Below, piece after piece: positions 7,838 through 16,893 of a stretch of 64,000 nucleotides of DNA. How positions within the stretch are numbered: position 1 is the first letter of the stretch; every line of letters starts with the position of its first letter. Made by a program: the position numbers and the translations under genes. This stretch comes from Cellulosimicrobium funkei (GTDB lineage Bacteria; Actinomycetota; Actinomycetes; Actinomycetales; Cellulomonadaceae), in contig NZ_SOZH01000007.1 of NCBI RefSeq assembly GCF_004519295.1, positions 248,001-312,000 of the forward strand. The letters are read 5' to 3'. A model generated the notes under the pieces. That model had not been told where the DNA came from and did no database searches. It saw only the letters and a list, made by a program, of their open reading frames with translations.

Positions 7838-9055
7838 GTGCACCCGTCCACGGAACCGGCGGTGGCCACGCTCTCGCGGGCCGACGTCCTCGCCGCACGC
7901 TGGCACGCCCACGAGCTCGACCGGGCGCCGGGCGCGGCCGCCGCGGTGACGGACGTCGCCGTCCTCGACCTGGGCGTCCAGGACACGGGGTCCGACGGCG
8001 CCGCGTGGGCGCTCGCCGTCCGGGGCGCCCCGCCCGTCGCGCCCAGCACCCTGCCGCCCGACCTCGTGCTCGCGTGGACGCTGCGCGGCGCCCCGCACGT
8101 CTACCGCCGCGCGGACCTCGCCGACGTCGCGACCGCGACGGCGCCGTTCTCCGAGGCCGACGCCGCCAAGCGGGTCTACGACGCGAGCCGACCGCTCCGC
8201 GCGGCGGGTGTCGCCGTGCTCGACGCCCTGCGCACCGAGGCGCGGCTCGAGCGCGAGCTCGTCGAGACCCCGGCCGTCAAGGGCGACCTCTCGACGCGGC
8301 TCACCGCGCGGCTCCCGGAGCCGCACCTGCGCTGGTGCGGGCCGTGCGGCGCCACCCACAGCTACGAGCAGACGTTCCGCCTCGCGGCCCTGCAGGCCGG
8401 GCTCGAGCTCGAACCGGGCTCGTCCCCGCCCGTGCTGCGGCGCGTCCCCGGCCTCGAGCCGCCGCTCTACGGGCGCCTCGGCGGCGACGCCCTGCCGCGC
8501 CTGGACGTCGTCCGCGGCTACCTGCGCTTCTTCCCCGCCGCCAGCGTCCAGGACGTCGCCGCGTTCCTCGACGCCCCGGTCAAGGACGTCCGGAACCGGT
8601 GGCCCGACGACGCGGTCCGCGTCGAGGTCGCCGACGTCGAGCCGGGTCCACGGCCGGCCGAGCGCTGGGTGCTCGCCGAGGACCTCGGTCGCGTCACGGG
8701 CGCCGCCGCGCGCGAGCGCGACGCGCGACCCGCGCCCGGCGCCCCGGTCGTGCGCCTCGTGGGCCCCTACGACCTGTTCCTGCAGCTGCGCGACCGCGCG
8801 ACGCTCGTCCCGGACGTGGCGCGTGCCAAGGACCTGTGGCGGGTCCTCGGCCGGCCCGGGGCCGTGCTCGCGGGCGGCGAGGTCGTGGGCACGTGGCGGC
8901 CCCGCGCGTCGGGCCGGCGCCTCACGGTCCTCACCGACCCCTGGGTCCCGTGGGACGCCGGGCTCGCCGACGCCGTCGCCGAGCAGGCGGAGCGCCTGCG
9001 CGCGTCCCGCGACGCGGCGTCCGTGACCGTCTCGCCGGTGCCGGACGCGCGGTAG
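7838..9055 (+). CDS. AlkZ-like winged-helix DNA glycosylase family protein
   Basis: A 405-residue protein of the HTH_42 (YcaQ/AlkZ-like) family; some members excise alkylated bases or unhook interstrand crosslinks, others are uncharacterised. Visible features are the tandem winged-helix body, VLDLGVQDTGSDGAAWALAVRG in the position of the family's Gln motif, VLAWTLRGAPHVYRRADL, and a late VRLVGPYDLFLQLRDR. Here the usual QxQ catalytic pattern reads VQDTG, so activity should not be assumed. GTG at 7838 has TAGCCT ending 6 nt before it, giving a leaderless mRNA. It stands alone, convergent with putA. Confidence 0.75.
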   Translation: MHPSTEPAVATLSRADVLAARWHAHELDRAPGAAAAVTDVAVLDLGVQDTGSDGAAWALAVRGAPPVAPSTLPPDLVLAWTLRGAPHVYRRADLADVATATAPFSEADAAKRVYDASRPLRAAGVAVLDALRTEARLERELVETPAVKGDLSTRLTARLPEPHLRWCGPCGATHSYEQTFRLAALQAGLELEPGSSPPVLRRVPGLEPPLYGRLGGDALPRLDVVRGYLRFFPAASVQDVAAFLDAPVKDVRNRWPDDAVRVEVADVEPGPRPAERWVLAEDLGRVTGAAARERDARPAPGAPVVRLVGPYDLFLQLRDRATLVPDVARAKDLWRVLGRPGAVLAGGEVVGTWRPRASGRRLTVLTDPWVPWDAGLADAVAEQAERLRASRDAASVTVSPVPDAR

Positions 9056-9078
9056 CGACCGGGGTGCCGCGCGGTCGT

Positions 9079-9116
9079 CGCGGGAGGGGCCCGGCGGTGG
9101 CCGAGCCCCTCCCGCG
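9079..9116. terminator. Hairpin between convergent AlkZ-like and putA genes
   Basis: CGCGGGAGGGGC (9079-9090) pairs with its complement at 9105-9116 around a 14-nt loop that can itself fold. Placed between two converging stop codons, it can serve both genes. Confidence 0.65.
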
Positions 9117-9128
9117 CGCCGGGAGCGG

Positions 9129-12100
9129 TCAGCGCTTCACGTGGCCGTACCGGTGCGTCGTGCGGCTGACGGCCTGCTCGTGGAGCACGGTGAGCAGCTC
9201 GCGGCGCCCGCTCGCGACGACGGGGTGGTCGAGCACCGTGACCTCGCCGACGCGCTCGGCCGCGGCCTCGTGCAGCCCCGGCGCGGAGCCGACGACGCGG
9301 ACCCGGCCCCGGACGGCACCCGACGCGACGCGGCGCGCGAAGTCGTCGTCGCTCACCGCGGCGTCGCCCGTGCTCGGCACCACGACGGCCGGCACGCCCG
9401 CGGTGCGCGCGGCGTGCAGGACGCGCTCGACCTCGACGGGGAGCGCGTCCGCGCCGACGCGCACGGTGAGCACGTCGACCGGGCGGTAGCGGAAGACGTT
9501 CGCCTCGACGTGCAGGCCCGAGGGGTCGTGGCCCACGGAGAACTCCCGCTCCCACCAGCGCACGTCGTCGGCCTTCGCCCACGCGAGCCACGCCTCGGGC
9601 GCGGTCTCGCGCGCGGGCGGCACCGCGTCGTGCGTGCCGTCGGTGCCCGACGCCGACGCGCTCGTCGAGGTGCCGGGCGCGTCGCTCCAGCGCCCGAGCT
9701 GCGCGACGTAGTTCGGCCCGCCCGCCTTGGCGCCCGGCCCGACGGCCGACTGCTTCCAGCCGCCGAACGACTGCCGCTGCACGATCGCGCCGGTGATGTG
9801 CCGGTTGACGTAGGCGTTGCCCACCTGGACGGCGTCGAGCCAGCGCTCGACCTCGGCGTCGTCCAGGCTGTGGATGCCGCCGGTGAGGCCGAACGGGACC
9901 GCGTTCTGCAGCGCGATCGCCTCGTCGAGGGTCGCGGCCGTCATGATCCCGAGGACCGGCCCGAAGTACTCGGTGAGGTGGAACGGCGACCCGGGCGCGA
10001 CGCCCTCCTTGAGACCCGGCGTCCAGAGGCGGCCCTCCAGCTCGGGCCCGCCGTCCAGCAGCCGCGGTCGCACGAGCCAGGACTCCCCCGGCTCGAGCGT
10101 CGTCAGGGCGTGCAGCAGCTTGCCCGACGCGGGCTCGGTGAGCGGGCCCATGGTCGTCGCGACGTCCGTCGCCGGACCGACGGCGAGCGAGCGCACCGCG
10201 TCCACGAGCTGGCGCCGCACCCGGCGGCCCGTCTCCGTCCGCGGGTCGCCCGCCGAGCCGACGAGGATCGCGAGCGACGCGGCCGAGCACTTCTGCCCCG
10301 CGTGCCCGAACGCCGACCGCACGAGGTCCGCGACCGCGAGGTCGAGGTCCGCCGACGGCGTGACGACGAGCGCGTTCTTGCCCGACGTCTCGGCGAGCAC
10401 CGGGCGCGACGGCTTCCACCGCGCGAAGAGCTGCGCGGTCTCGATCGAGCCCGTGAGCACGACGCGCGCGACGTCGTCGTGCGTGACGAGGCGGGTGCCG
10501 AGCTCGTCGTCGGGCACGCGGACGTACTGCACGACCTCGGTCACCGAGCCCGCGTCCAGCCCCGCGAAGTCACCGGGCGCCGCGGCCACCGCGTCGCGCA
10601 GGCCCGCGTGGACCGCCTCGACGGCGACCTCGAGGCAGCGCGGCGTCGGCGGCGCGGGCTTGGCGAGCACGGCCGACCCGGCCGCGAGCGCCGCGAGGAC
10701 CCCGCCCACGGGGATCGCGACGGGGAAGTTCCACGGCGGCGTGACGAGCGTGACGCCGTCGGGCGCGAACCGGGCGCCGGGCACGTGGTCCAGCTCCTCG
10801 GCGGAGCGCGCGTAGTAGCGCGCGAAGTCGACGGCCTCGCTCACCTCGGGGTCGGCCTCGGCGACGGTCTTGCCGGGCTCGTGCACCATCGCGGCGACGA
10901 GGTCGGTGCGTGCCTCCTCCAGGCGCCGGGCGACGGCGCGCAGCGCGGCGGCGCGGGCCGCCGGGGCGACCTGCGACCACGCGGCGGTCGCGCGCACGGC
11001 GGTCGCGACGGCGTCGTCCACCTGGGCGGTCGTCGTGAGCTCGGGCGTGCGGACGGGGACGTACCCGGAGCCGGCCCCGGTGACGTGGCGGGCCCAGTCG
11101 CGCGAGGCGGCGACGGCGGGGTCGGTGTCGGGGGCGTTCGCGAACCCGGCGCCGGTCCCGCCGCCGACGGCGGGCCGGGGCGTGCGGCGCGGCGCGACGT
11201 CGGTCTCGGCGTAGTGCACGCCGTGGCGCACGGACGCGCGGAACACGGCCTCCTGGCGCTCCATGGGGCTGCCCGCGGTCGGCGACCCGTCGGGCGCGAA
11301 CATGGCGTGCAGGAAGTTCTGCTCGGCGGCGTTCTCCTCGAGACGGCGCACGAGGTAGGAGATCGCGACGTCGAAGTCCTCGTCGCGCACGACGGGCGTG
11401 TACAGCACGACGCGGCCGCCGCGCCCGGCGTGCGGGCCGCTCTCGACGCGGTCGGCCGCGACCTCGTCGCGCACGGCGCGCGCCTCGCCGGGGGCCATGC
11501 CCTGGAGCATCTCGACGTCGAGCGCGTGGCTCACGCCGCGGGCCCGGCCGAGGAGGACGGCGAGCGCGACGTGGAAGAGGTTGTGGCTCGCGACGCCGAT
11601 GCGCACGGCGTCGGTCCGCGGCGCGCGCAGGGCGTGGTCGAGGAGGCGGAGGTAGTTCGCGTCGACGTCGGGCTTCGTGGGGTAGGGCGCCTGCGGCCAG
11701 CCGTGCAGCTCGGCCTCGACGGCCTCCATCGCGAGGTTCGCGCCCTTGACGAGGCGCACCTTGATCGGCGCTCCCCCGGCGGCGACGCGCTCGGTCGCGA
11801 AGCGGGTGAGCCCGTCGAGCGCGCCGAGCGCGTCGGGCAGGTACGCCTGGAGCACGATCCCGGCCTCGAGGTCGTGCAGGTCGTCGTGCGCGAGGATCTC
11901 GCGGAAGACCGCGGTCGTGAGCGCGAGGTCCTTGTACTCCTCCATGTCGAGGTTGAGGAAGACGCCGTGGTCGCGCGCCGCCCGGTACAGCGGCAGCAGC
12001 CGCTCGACGACGCGCGCGCACGACCCGTCGAGGTCCCACGTGACGAGCTGCGACGCGACGGACGACACCTTGACCGACACGTAGTCCACGTCGGGGCGCC

Positions 12101-12668
12101 GCACGAGCGCGAGCGTGCGCTCGAGGCGCGCGTCCGCCTCGGCCTCGCCGAGCACGGCCTCGCCGAGGAGGTTGACGTTGAGCGCGTAGCCCTCCGCGCG
12201 GGTCCGGGCGAGGTGCGGGCCGAGGCCGCGGCCGGCGTCGGCCACGAGGTGGCCCACGAGCTGGCGCAGGCGCACGCGCGCGGCCGGCACGACGACGCGC
12301 GGCAGCACCGGCGCGACGCCCGCCCCGACGCGCAGGAGGGACCGGTCGACCGGCCCGAGGAACGACCCCGCGCTACCCGCGAGCTCGCCGAGGCGGCCGA
12401 GCGCCCGCGCGGCGACGTGCACGTCCTGGGGACGCGCGACGTCGTCGACGAACCGGACCGCGAGCTCGAGGCCCGCGGGGTCGGACACGAGCGCGCCGAG
12501 CCGCTCGGCGGTCCTGCGGGCGCGCGCGTCGCCCGCCCCCTCGCTCGCGGCGAGCCAGCGGCGGGCCAGCGTGACGGCCTCCTCGACGAGGTCGTCCGGG
12601 GAGGTGAGGCTCGTGTCGCCGACGGCTCCGGGGGTGGGGAGCGGCCGGGCGGGCGCGTCGTTGCTCAT
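9129..12668 (-). CDS. putA: Bifunctional proline dehydrogenase / L-glutamate gamma-semialdehyde dehydrogenase
   Basis: A 1,179-residue fused enzyme that oxidises proline to glutamate. The N-terminal PRODH barrel spans ~60-470 (DYVSVKVSSVASQ, LNLDMEEYKDL, VRLVKGANLAMEAVEAE), and the aldehyde dehydrogenase domain follows from ~520 to ~980 with the catalytic Cys in GHAGQKCSAAS, LAETSGKNALVV and VTPPWNFPVAIP. A C-terminal part of ~160 residues after the dehydrogenase ends HRYGHVKR. There is no N-terminal RHH DNA-binding domain, so this PutA is not self-regulating; the divergent PAS-AraC gene is the obvious regulator. Start ATG 12668 has GGAGGG directly before it, a very short spacing; ATG 12728 is an alternative but would overlap the divergent gene. 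Confidence 0.93.
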   Translation of the reverse strand: MSNDAPARPLPTPGAVGDTSLTSPDDLVEEAVTLARRWLAASEGAGDARARRTAERLGALVSDPAGLELAVRFVDDVARPQDVHVAARALGRLGELAGSAGSFLGPVDRSLLRVGAGVAPVLPRVVVPAARVRLRQLVGHLVADAGRGLGPHLARTRAEGYALNVNLLGEAVLGEAEADARLERTLALVRRPDVDYVSVKVSSVASQLVTWDLDGSCARVVERLLPLYRAARDHGVFLNLDMEEYKDLALTTAVFREILAHDDLHDLEAGIVLQAYLPDALGALDGLTRFATERVAAGGAPIKVRLVKGANLAMEAVEAELHGWPQAPYPTKPDVDANYLRLLDHALRAPRTDAVRIGVASHNLFHVALAVLLGRARGVSHALDVEMLQGMAPGEARAVRDEVAADRVESGPHAGRGGRVVLYTPVVRDEDFDVAISYLVRRLEENAAEQNFLHAMFAPDGSPTAGSPMERQEAVFRASVRHGVHYAETDVAPRRTPRPAVGGGTGAGFANAPDTDPAVAASRDWARHVTGAGSGYVPVRTPELTTTAQVDDAVATAVRATAAWSQVAPAARAAALRAVARRLEEARTDLVAAMVHEPGKTVAEADPEVSEAVDFARYYARSAEELDHVPGARFAPDGVTLVTPPWNFPVAIPVGGVLAALAAGSAVLAKPAPPTPRCLEVAVEAVHAGLRDAVAAAPGDFAGLDAGSVTEVVQYVRVPDDELGTRLVTHDDVARVVLTGSIETAQLFARWKPSRPVLAETSGKNALVVTPSADLDLAVADLVRSAFGHAGQKCSAASLAILVGSAGDPRTETGRRVRRQLVDAVRSLAVGPATDVATTMGPLTEPASGKLLHALTTLEPGESWLVRPRLLDGGPELEGRLWTPGLKEGVAPGSPFHLTEYFGPVLGIMTAATLDEAIALQNAVPFGLTGGIHSLDDAEVERWLDAVQVGNAYVNRHITGAIVQRQSFGGWKQSAVGPGAKAGGPNYVAQLGRWSDAPGTSTSASASGTDGTHDAVPPARETAPEAWLAWAKADDVRWWEREFSVGHDPSGLHVEANVFRYRPVDVLTVRVGADALPVEVERVLHAARTAGVPAVVVPSTGDAAVSDDDFARRVASGAVRGRVRVVGSAPGLHEAAAERVGEVTVLDHPVVASGRRELLTVLHEQAVSRTTHRYGHVKR

Positions 12669-12701
12669 CCCTCCAGGGTGCCTCGGGTCGCGGTGGCTCG
12701 T

Positions 12702-12711
12702 CTTGTACGAT
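12702..12711. promoter_or_regulatory. Overlapping divergent promoters of putA and the PAS-AraC gene
   Basis: TACGAT (12706-12711) serves as plus-strand -10 and would give the AraC gene a leader of 3-4 nt. On the minus strand TACAAG (12707 to 12702) overlaps it by two bases and would start putA about 27 nt upstream of its ATG. Polymerase binding at one would exclude the other. Confidence 0.4.
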
Positions 12712-12721
12712 CCGGGGCGAC

Positions 12722-13471
12722 ATGACACCCGTCCGCGACAACCTGTGGCCCGAGGGCATGGCGCTCCTCGCCGCCCTCAGCCCCGCCATGGTCGCGCTCA
12801 TGGACGAGCTGCCGGACACCATGTTCTGCGCGAAGGACGTCACGGGCCGGTACGTCGCGGTCAACCCGGTGTTCGTCGCGCGGACGAACGAGCGCTCGCG
12901 CCGAGCGGTGCTGGGCCGACGCGCGCGCGACCTGTTCGTCGCGCAGCTCGCCGAGCGCTACGAGCAGCAGGACGCCGAGGTGCTGCGCGGGCGCGCGCTG
13001 CGCGGCGAGCTCGAGCGCATCCGGCGGCTCGGCGGCACGTCGGGCTGGTTCCTCACGTCCAAGCTCCCCGTGCACGACGACGCCGGTCACCTCGTGGGGA
13101 TCGTCTCGGTCTCGCACGACCTGCGCGCGGGCGCGGCGGACGACGCGACGATGGACTCCCTCGCCGCGCTCGTCGCCGCGGTCGAGGCGGACCTCGGGGC
13201 GCGCTGGACGACGGCGCGGCTCGCCGAGGCGGCGGGGTGCACGCCCGCGGTGCTCGACCGGCGCGTGCGGCGCGTGTACGGCGTGACGCCGCGCCAGCTC
13301 GTGCTGCGCACCCGGGTCGACCACGCGACACGCCTGCTCGCGGGGAGCGCCGTGTCGATCGGCGACGTCGCGGCGGCGAGCGGGTTCTACGACCAGCCGT
13401 CGTTCACGCGCACGTTCGCGCGCCTCGCGGGCGAGACCCCGGCCCAGTACCGGCGCCGCACCCGCCGCTGA
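12722..13471 (+). CDS. PAS-domain AraC-family transcription regulator
   Basis: A 249-residue regulator with a PAS domain (~20-125: LMDELPDTMFCAKDVTGRYVAVNP, SGWFLTSKLPVHDDAGHLVGIVSVSHD) joined to a C-terminal AraC-type double HTH (~150-249: WTTARLAEAAGCTPAVLDRRVRRVYGVTPRQLVLRTRVDHA and VAAASGFYDQPSFTRTFARLAGETPAQYRRR). The last signature is diagnostic of AraC. It lies head-to-head with putA with 53 bp between starts, so control of proline catabolism is likely. The PAS domain would sense the signal; its ligand (redox cofactor, proline or other) cannot be read from the sequence. Confidence 0.88.
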   Translation: MTPVRDNLWPEGMALLAALSPAMVALMDELPDTMFCAKDVTGRYVAVNPVFVARTNERSRRAVLGRRARDLFVAQLAERYEQQDAEVLRGRALRGELERIRRLGGTSGWFLTSKLPVHDDAGHLVGIVSVSHDLRAGAADDATMDSLAALVAAVEADLGARWTTARLAEAAGCTPAVLDRRVRRVYGVTPRQLVLRTRVDHATRLLAGSAVSIGDVAAASGFYDQPSFTRTFARLAGETPAQYRRRTRR

Positions 13472-13540
13472 CCTCCGCCCGCTCGACGGCGAGGGCGCCC
13501 GCGGTGGCGAGAGACGGCGTCGGGCACGGAGACTGACGGC

Positions 13541-14341
13541 ATGACCTCCGCAGACCTTGCCCCCGTCCCCGCGGTCGAGCTGCCCGGCGGCACGATGCCC
13601 CTGCTCGGCCTCGGCACCTGGCAGTCCGAGGGCGACGACGCCTACCGCGCCGTGCGCCACGCGCTCGACGTGGGCTACCGGCACGTCGACACCGCGACGG
13701 GCTACGGCAACGAGGCGCAGGTGGGGCGCGCGCTCGCCGACTCGTCCGTCGACCGCGCCGACGTGTTCGTCACGACCAAGCTCCCGCCGGACGCCGCGGG
13801 CCGCGAGCGCGAGACGCTCGGAGCGTCGCTGCGCGACCTCGGCACGGACCACGTCGACCTGTGGCTCATCCACTGGCCGCCGGCGGGCGAGGCGTCGCCG
13901 TGGGTGTGGGAGCGGTTCGTCGAGCTGCGCGACGAGGGCAAGGTGCGTTCGATCGGGGTGAGCAACTACTCCGTCGAGCAGGTCGACGTGCTGTCCGAGC
14001 AGGTCGGCGAGACGCCCGCCGTCGACCAGATCCCGTGGAGCCCGGCCGACTACGACCACCGGGTCGTGCACGAGCTCGCGCAGCGCGGCGTCGTGCTCGA
14101 GGGGTACAGCCCGTTCAAGCGCACCGACCTCGACGCGCCGGTCCTGGCGGAGGTCGCGGCGGCGCACGGCGTCACCCCCGCGCAGGTCGTGCTGCGCTGG
14201 CACCTCGACCACGGGTTCGTCGTCATCCCGAAGTCCGTGACGCCGGAGCGCATCGAGGCGAACTTCCGGGTCACCGGGTTCTCCCTCACCGCCGACGAGC
14301 TCGCGGCGGTCGACGCCCTCGGGCACCGCCGGGGCGCGTGA
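13541..14341 (+). CDS. Aldo/keto reductase (AKR5-like)
   Basis: A 266-residue NADPH-dependent oxidoreductase with the AKR tetrad: Asp in HVDTATGYGNE, Tyr in the same motif, Lys in VTTKLPP and His in DLWLIHWPP. The signature LGLGTWQ opens the barrel and VVLRWHLDHGFVVIPKSVTPERI closes it. The group typically reduces 2,5-diketo-gluconate or small aldehydes; substrate here is unknown. GAGACT ends 6 nt before the ATG, so the mRNA may be leaderless. A paralogue lies at 49995. Confidence 0.9.
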   Translation: MTSADLAPVPAVELPGGTMPLLGLGTWQSEGDDAYRAVRHALDVGYRHVDTATGYGNEAQVGRALADSSVDRADVFVTTKLPPDAAGRERETLGASLRDLGTDHVDLWLIHWPPAGEASPWVWERFVELRDEGKVRSIGVSNYSVEQVDVLSEQVGETPAVDQIPWSPADYDHRVVHELAQRGVVLEGYSPFKRTDLDAPVLAEVAAAHGVTPAQVVLRWHLDHGFVVIPKSVTPERIEANFRVTGFSLTADELAAVDALGHRRGA

Positions 14342-14427
14342 GGGGCGAGCGACCGCGCCGGGGGTAGCGTGACCCTCGGTGCCGCACACCCCCGCGGCAC
14401 CGAGGAGAACCTCGAACCGGAGGAACC

Positions 14428-15774
14428 GTGACGACGACGTCCGTGCCGCCCGCCACCACGAGCGACGGCCCCACCCCCACCGACAGCACCGATCTCCCCC
14501 GCGGCACGCGCCGCTCCCCCGACGCCGGCGCCCCGGCGTCCGCGCTCGACACCGCGCACGCGCAGCTCGCCGGCGCGGTCCGCTTCCTCGGCTACGACGA
14601 CGGCCTGCACGAGATGCTCGCGACCCCGCGCCGCGAGGTGAACGTGGCCGTGCCGCTGCGGCGCGACGACGGCCGCACCGTCCTGTTCCACGGCTACCGC
14701 GTGCAGCACAACGTGTCGCGCGGTCCGGGCAAGGGCGGCCTGCGGTACGCGCCGAGCGTCGACATCGACGAGGTCCGCGCGCTCGCCATGTGGATGACGT
14801 GGAAGTGCGCCCTCGTGGACCTGCCGTACGGCGGCGCGAAGGGCGGCGTCGCGATCGACCCGCGCTCCTACTCCGACGCGGAGCTCGAGCGCGTGACGCG
14901 CCGCTACACGTCGGAGATCATGCCGGTCATCGGGCCCGAGCGGGACATCATGGCGCCCGACATGGGCACGAGCGAGCGGACCATGGCCTGGGTCATGGAC
15001 ACCTACTCCGTCAACCAGGGCTACACGATCCCGGCGGTCGTGACCGGCAAGCCCATCACCGTGGGCGGGTCGCTCGGTCGGACGACGGCGACGAGCGCCG
15101 GGGTCGTGCACGTCACCGCCGCGGCGCTCGAGGAGGCGGGCGTGCCGCTGTCCGACGTGCGCGTCGCCATCCAGGGCTTCGGCAAGGTCGGGTCGCACGC
15201 GGCCGCGATCTTCGCGGCCCGCGGTGCCCGCGTCGTGGCGGTGTCCGACCAGTACGGCGGGGTGCACGCCCCGGACGGGCTCGACGTGCGGGCGCTGGTC
15301 GAGCACGTCGCCGCGTCCGGCAGCGTCGTGGGCTTCGACCGGGCCGACCCGGTGGACAACGACGCGCTGCTCGCGCTCGACGTCGACGTGCTCGTGCCGG
15401 CCGCGGTCGAGGGCGTGCTCGACGGCGACACCGCCCGGACCGTGCGCGCGCGCTGGGTCGTCGAGGGCGCCAACGGCCCGACGACCGCCGAGGGCGACCG
15501 CGTGCTCGCGAAGAACGGCGTGACCGTGGTGCCGGACGTGCTCGCGAACGCGGGCGGCGTCGTCGTCTCCTACTTCGAGTGGGTCCAGGCGAACCAGGCG
15601 TACTGGTGGACCGCGGAGGAGATCGGCGACAAGCTCGAGCACCGCATGCTGCACGCGTACGAGGAGGTCGCCGCGCTCGCGCGCCGCGAGGACCTGAGCC
15701 TGCGCGACGCGGCGCTCGTCATCGGCGTCCAGCGCGTGGCGGAGGCGCACCAGATCCGCGGCCTCTACCCCTGA
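14428..15774 (+). CDS. gdhA: Glutamate dehydrogenase (Glu/Leu/Phe/Val family)
   Basis: A 448-residue enzyme interconverting glutamate and 2-oxoglutarate plus ammonia. The substrate-binding lysines are in GPGKGGLRY and WKCALVDLPYGGAKGG, the Asp in DIMAPDMGTSERTMAWVMDTYS, and the nucleotide fold begins VRVAIQGFGKVGSHAA. The first ~45 residues are Pro/Ser/Thr-rich and unconserved. GTG at 14428 has an ideal GGAGG 5 nt upstream, and a TAGCGT -10 lies at 14365-14370. It is separated from putA by two genes but could consume the glutamate made there. Confidence 0.92.
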   Translation: MTTTSVPPATTSDGPTPTDSTDLPRGTRRSPDAGAPASALDTAHAQLAGAVRFLGYDDGLHEMLATPRREVNVAVPLRRDDGRTVLFHGYRVQHNVSRGPGKGGLRYAPSVDIDEVRALAMWMTWKCALVDLPYGGAKGGVAIDPRSYSDAELERVTRRYTSEIMPVIGPERDIMAPDMGTSERTMAWVMDTYSVNQGYTIPAVVTGKPITVGGSLGRTTATSAGVVHVTAAALEEAGVPLSDVRVAIQGFGKVGSHAAAIFAARGARVVAVSDQYGGVHAPDGLDVRALVEHVAASGSVVGFDRADPVDNDALLALDVDVLVPAAVEGVLDGDTARTVRARWVVEGANGPTTAEGDRVLAKNGVTVVPDVLANAGGVVVSYFEWVQANQAYWWTAEEIGDKLEHRMLHAYEEVAALARREDLSLRDAALVIGVQRVAEAHQIRGLYP

Positions 15775-15789
15775 CGGACGACGCTCCGC

Positions 15790-15855
15790 CCCGCCGAGCA
15801 CGGGGTCCGCGACCGTCCTGGGCTCGATCCGGTCGCGGGTCCCGTGCTCGGCGGG
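15790..15855. terminator. Long inverted repeat (GCCGAGCACGGG family) between gdhA and the TspO-like gene
   Basis: Two 26-nt arms (15790-15815, 15830-15855) pair with only two mismatches around a 14-nt loop. It separates convergent genes and should act as a bidirectional terminator. Its arm core CCGAGCACGGGGTC recurs at 21663. Confidence 0.75.
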
Positions 15856-15858
15856 TGC

Positions 15859-16692
15859 TCAGGGGCGTGCGGGGCGGGTTGCCGCCAGGAGCGCCGCTGT
15901 CAGCGCGATCGCGGATGCTCCGACGGCGGCCCAGGCGACGGTGGTGTCGAGGAGCTCGCCCTGGAACCGTCCGACGGCGATCCACGCGAGGCCCCACGAC
16001 ATCGCGAGGCCGATGCCGAGGGCGACCGCGCGGCGCCCGGCGGCGAACGCCGCCCACGCGACGGACAGCGCCGCGGCGAGCACCACGAGCACGACGGACC
16101 AGCCCGTCGCGCCGAGGCCGAGCTCGCCGACGCCCGCGTCCGTGAGCGCCGCGGCGACGTTCGCGAGCGTCGCGACGCTCACCCACCCGGTGTACAGGCC
16201 CATCGTCCCGTCGAGCACGACGGCCTGCGCCGTCGACTCGGGCCGACGGCGCACGAGCCGCACGACGACCACCGCGTTGACGGCGAGCAGCGCCGCGATG
16301 ACGACGACGCTCAGCGGGACCCACCCGGCCTGCACGACGCCGATCCACGCGGCGTTGAGGACCATGGACACGAGGACCCACCACGCGGTCGCGCGCAGGC
16401 GCGGGCTCGCGGCGTGCCGAGGCAGCACCTGGTAGACGGCGAACACGAAGAGCCCGAGGTAGATCACCGACCAGATGCGGAACGCCGGGTTGTCCGGCGC
16501 GACGGGCGTCGCGGTCGAGGACAACGCACCCCCGGCGGTCTGCTCGACGGACGTGCCGCCGAAGGCGCCCGCGCCGTACGCCGCGGCACCGGCGGCGACG
16601 AGCGAGCCCACGAGGACGACGACCTGACGAACCCGGTCGGAGGGGGCGGGGGCGCGCACGCTTCCCGCGGGGACGGCGGCTGCGGTGGTCAT
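15859..16692 (-). CDS. TspO/MBR-related (tryptophan-rich sensory) membrane protein
   Basis: A 277-residue integral membrane protein with about eight or nine hydrophobic helices. APDNPAFRIWSVIYLGLFVFAVYQ and MVLNAAWIGVVQAGWVPLS match the longer actinobacterial relatives of TspO, which are roughly twice the length of classic TspO. TspO binds porphyrins; the haem genes cpfC and hemQ lie just upstream on the same strand, which fits, but a 200-bp gap with a strong hairpin separates them. Ligand and function remain inferred. Confidence 0.6.
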   Translation of the reverse strand: MTTAAAVPAGSVRAPAPSDRVRQVVVLVGSLVAAGAAAYGAGAFGGTSVEQTAGGALSSTATPVAPDNPAFRIWSVIYLGLFVFAVYQVLPRHAASPRLRATAWWVLVSMVLNAAWIGVVQAGWVPLSVVVIAALLAVNAVVVVRLVRRRPESTAQAVVLDGTMGLYTGWVSVATLANVAAALTDAGVGELGLGATGWSVVLVVLAAALSVAWAAFAAGRRAVALGIGLAMSWGLAWIAVGRFQGELLDTTVAWAAVGASAIALTAALLAATRPARP

Positions 16693-16751
16693 GCCTCCAG
16701 CCTGACATCACTCAGCATGCTGAGCATCTCGGAGCGCCCCGCCGCTCCCCG

Positions 16752-16835
16752 GCCGCCGAGAACGACGCCGCTCGCCGCCGAGAACGACCCTGGTGTCGAT
16801 ATCGCGGGGATATCGACACCAGGGTCGTTCTCGGC
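16752..16835. terminator. 27-bp perfect inverted repeat downstream of hemQ
   Basis: Arms 16777-16803 and 16809-16835 (outer part GCCGAGAACGACC) are perfectly complementary with a 5-nt loop. A 15-nt direct repeat, GCCGCCGAGAACGAC, occurs at 16752-16766 and again at 16774-16788, so part of the left arm is duplicated. Likely terminator of the cpfC-hemQ operon. Nothing else is seen in the 200-bp gap. Confidence 0.75.
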
Positions 16836-16893
16836 CGCGGGCCTGGGCGGAGCCGGGTGGGCGAGCCGGGCGGGCGGGAGCGAGGGGCGGGGC

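Noticed and set aside
9141-12725. A 1,194-codon plus-strand frame opposite putA
   Set aside because: Mirror frame of putA with no recognisable motif.
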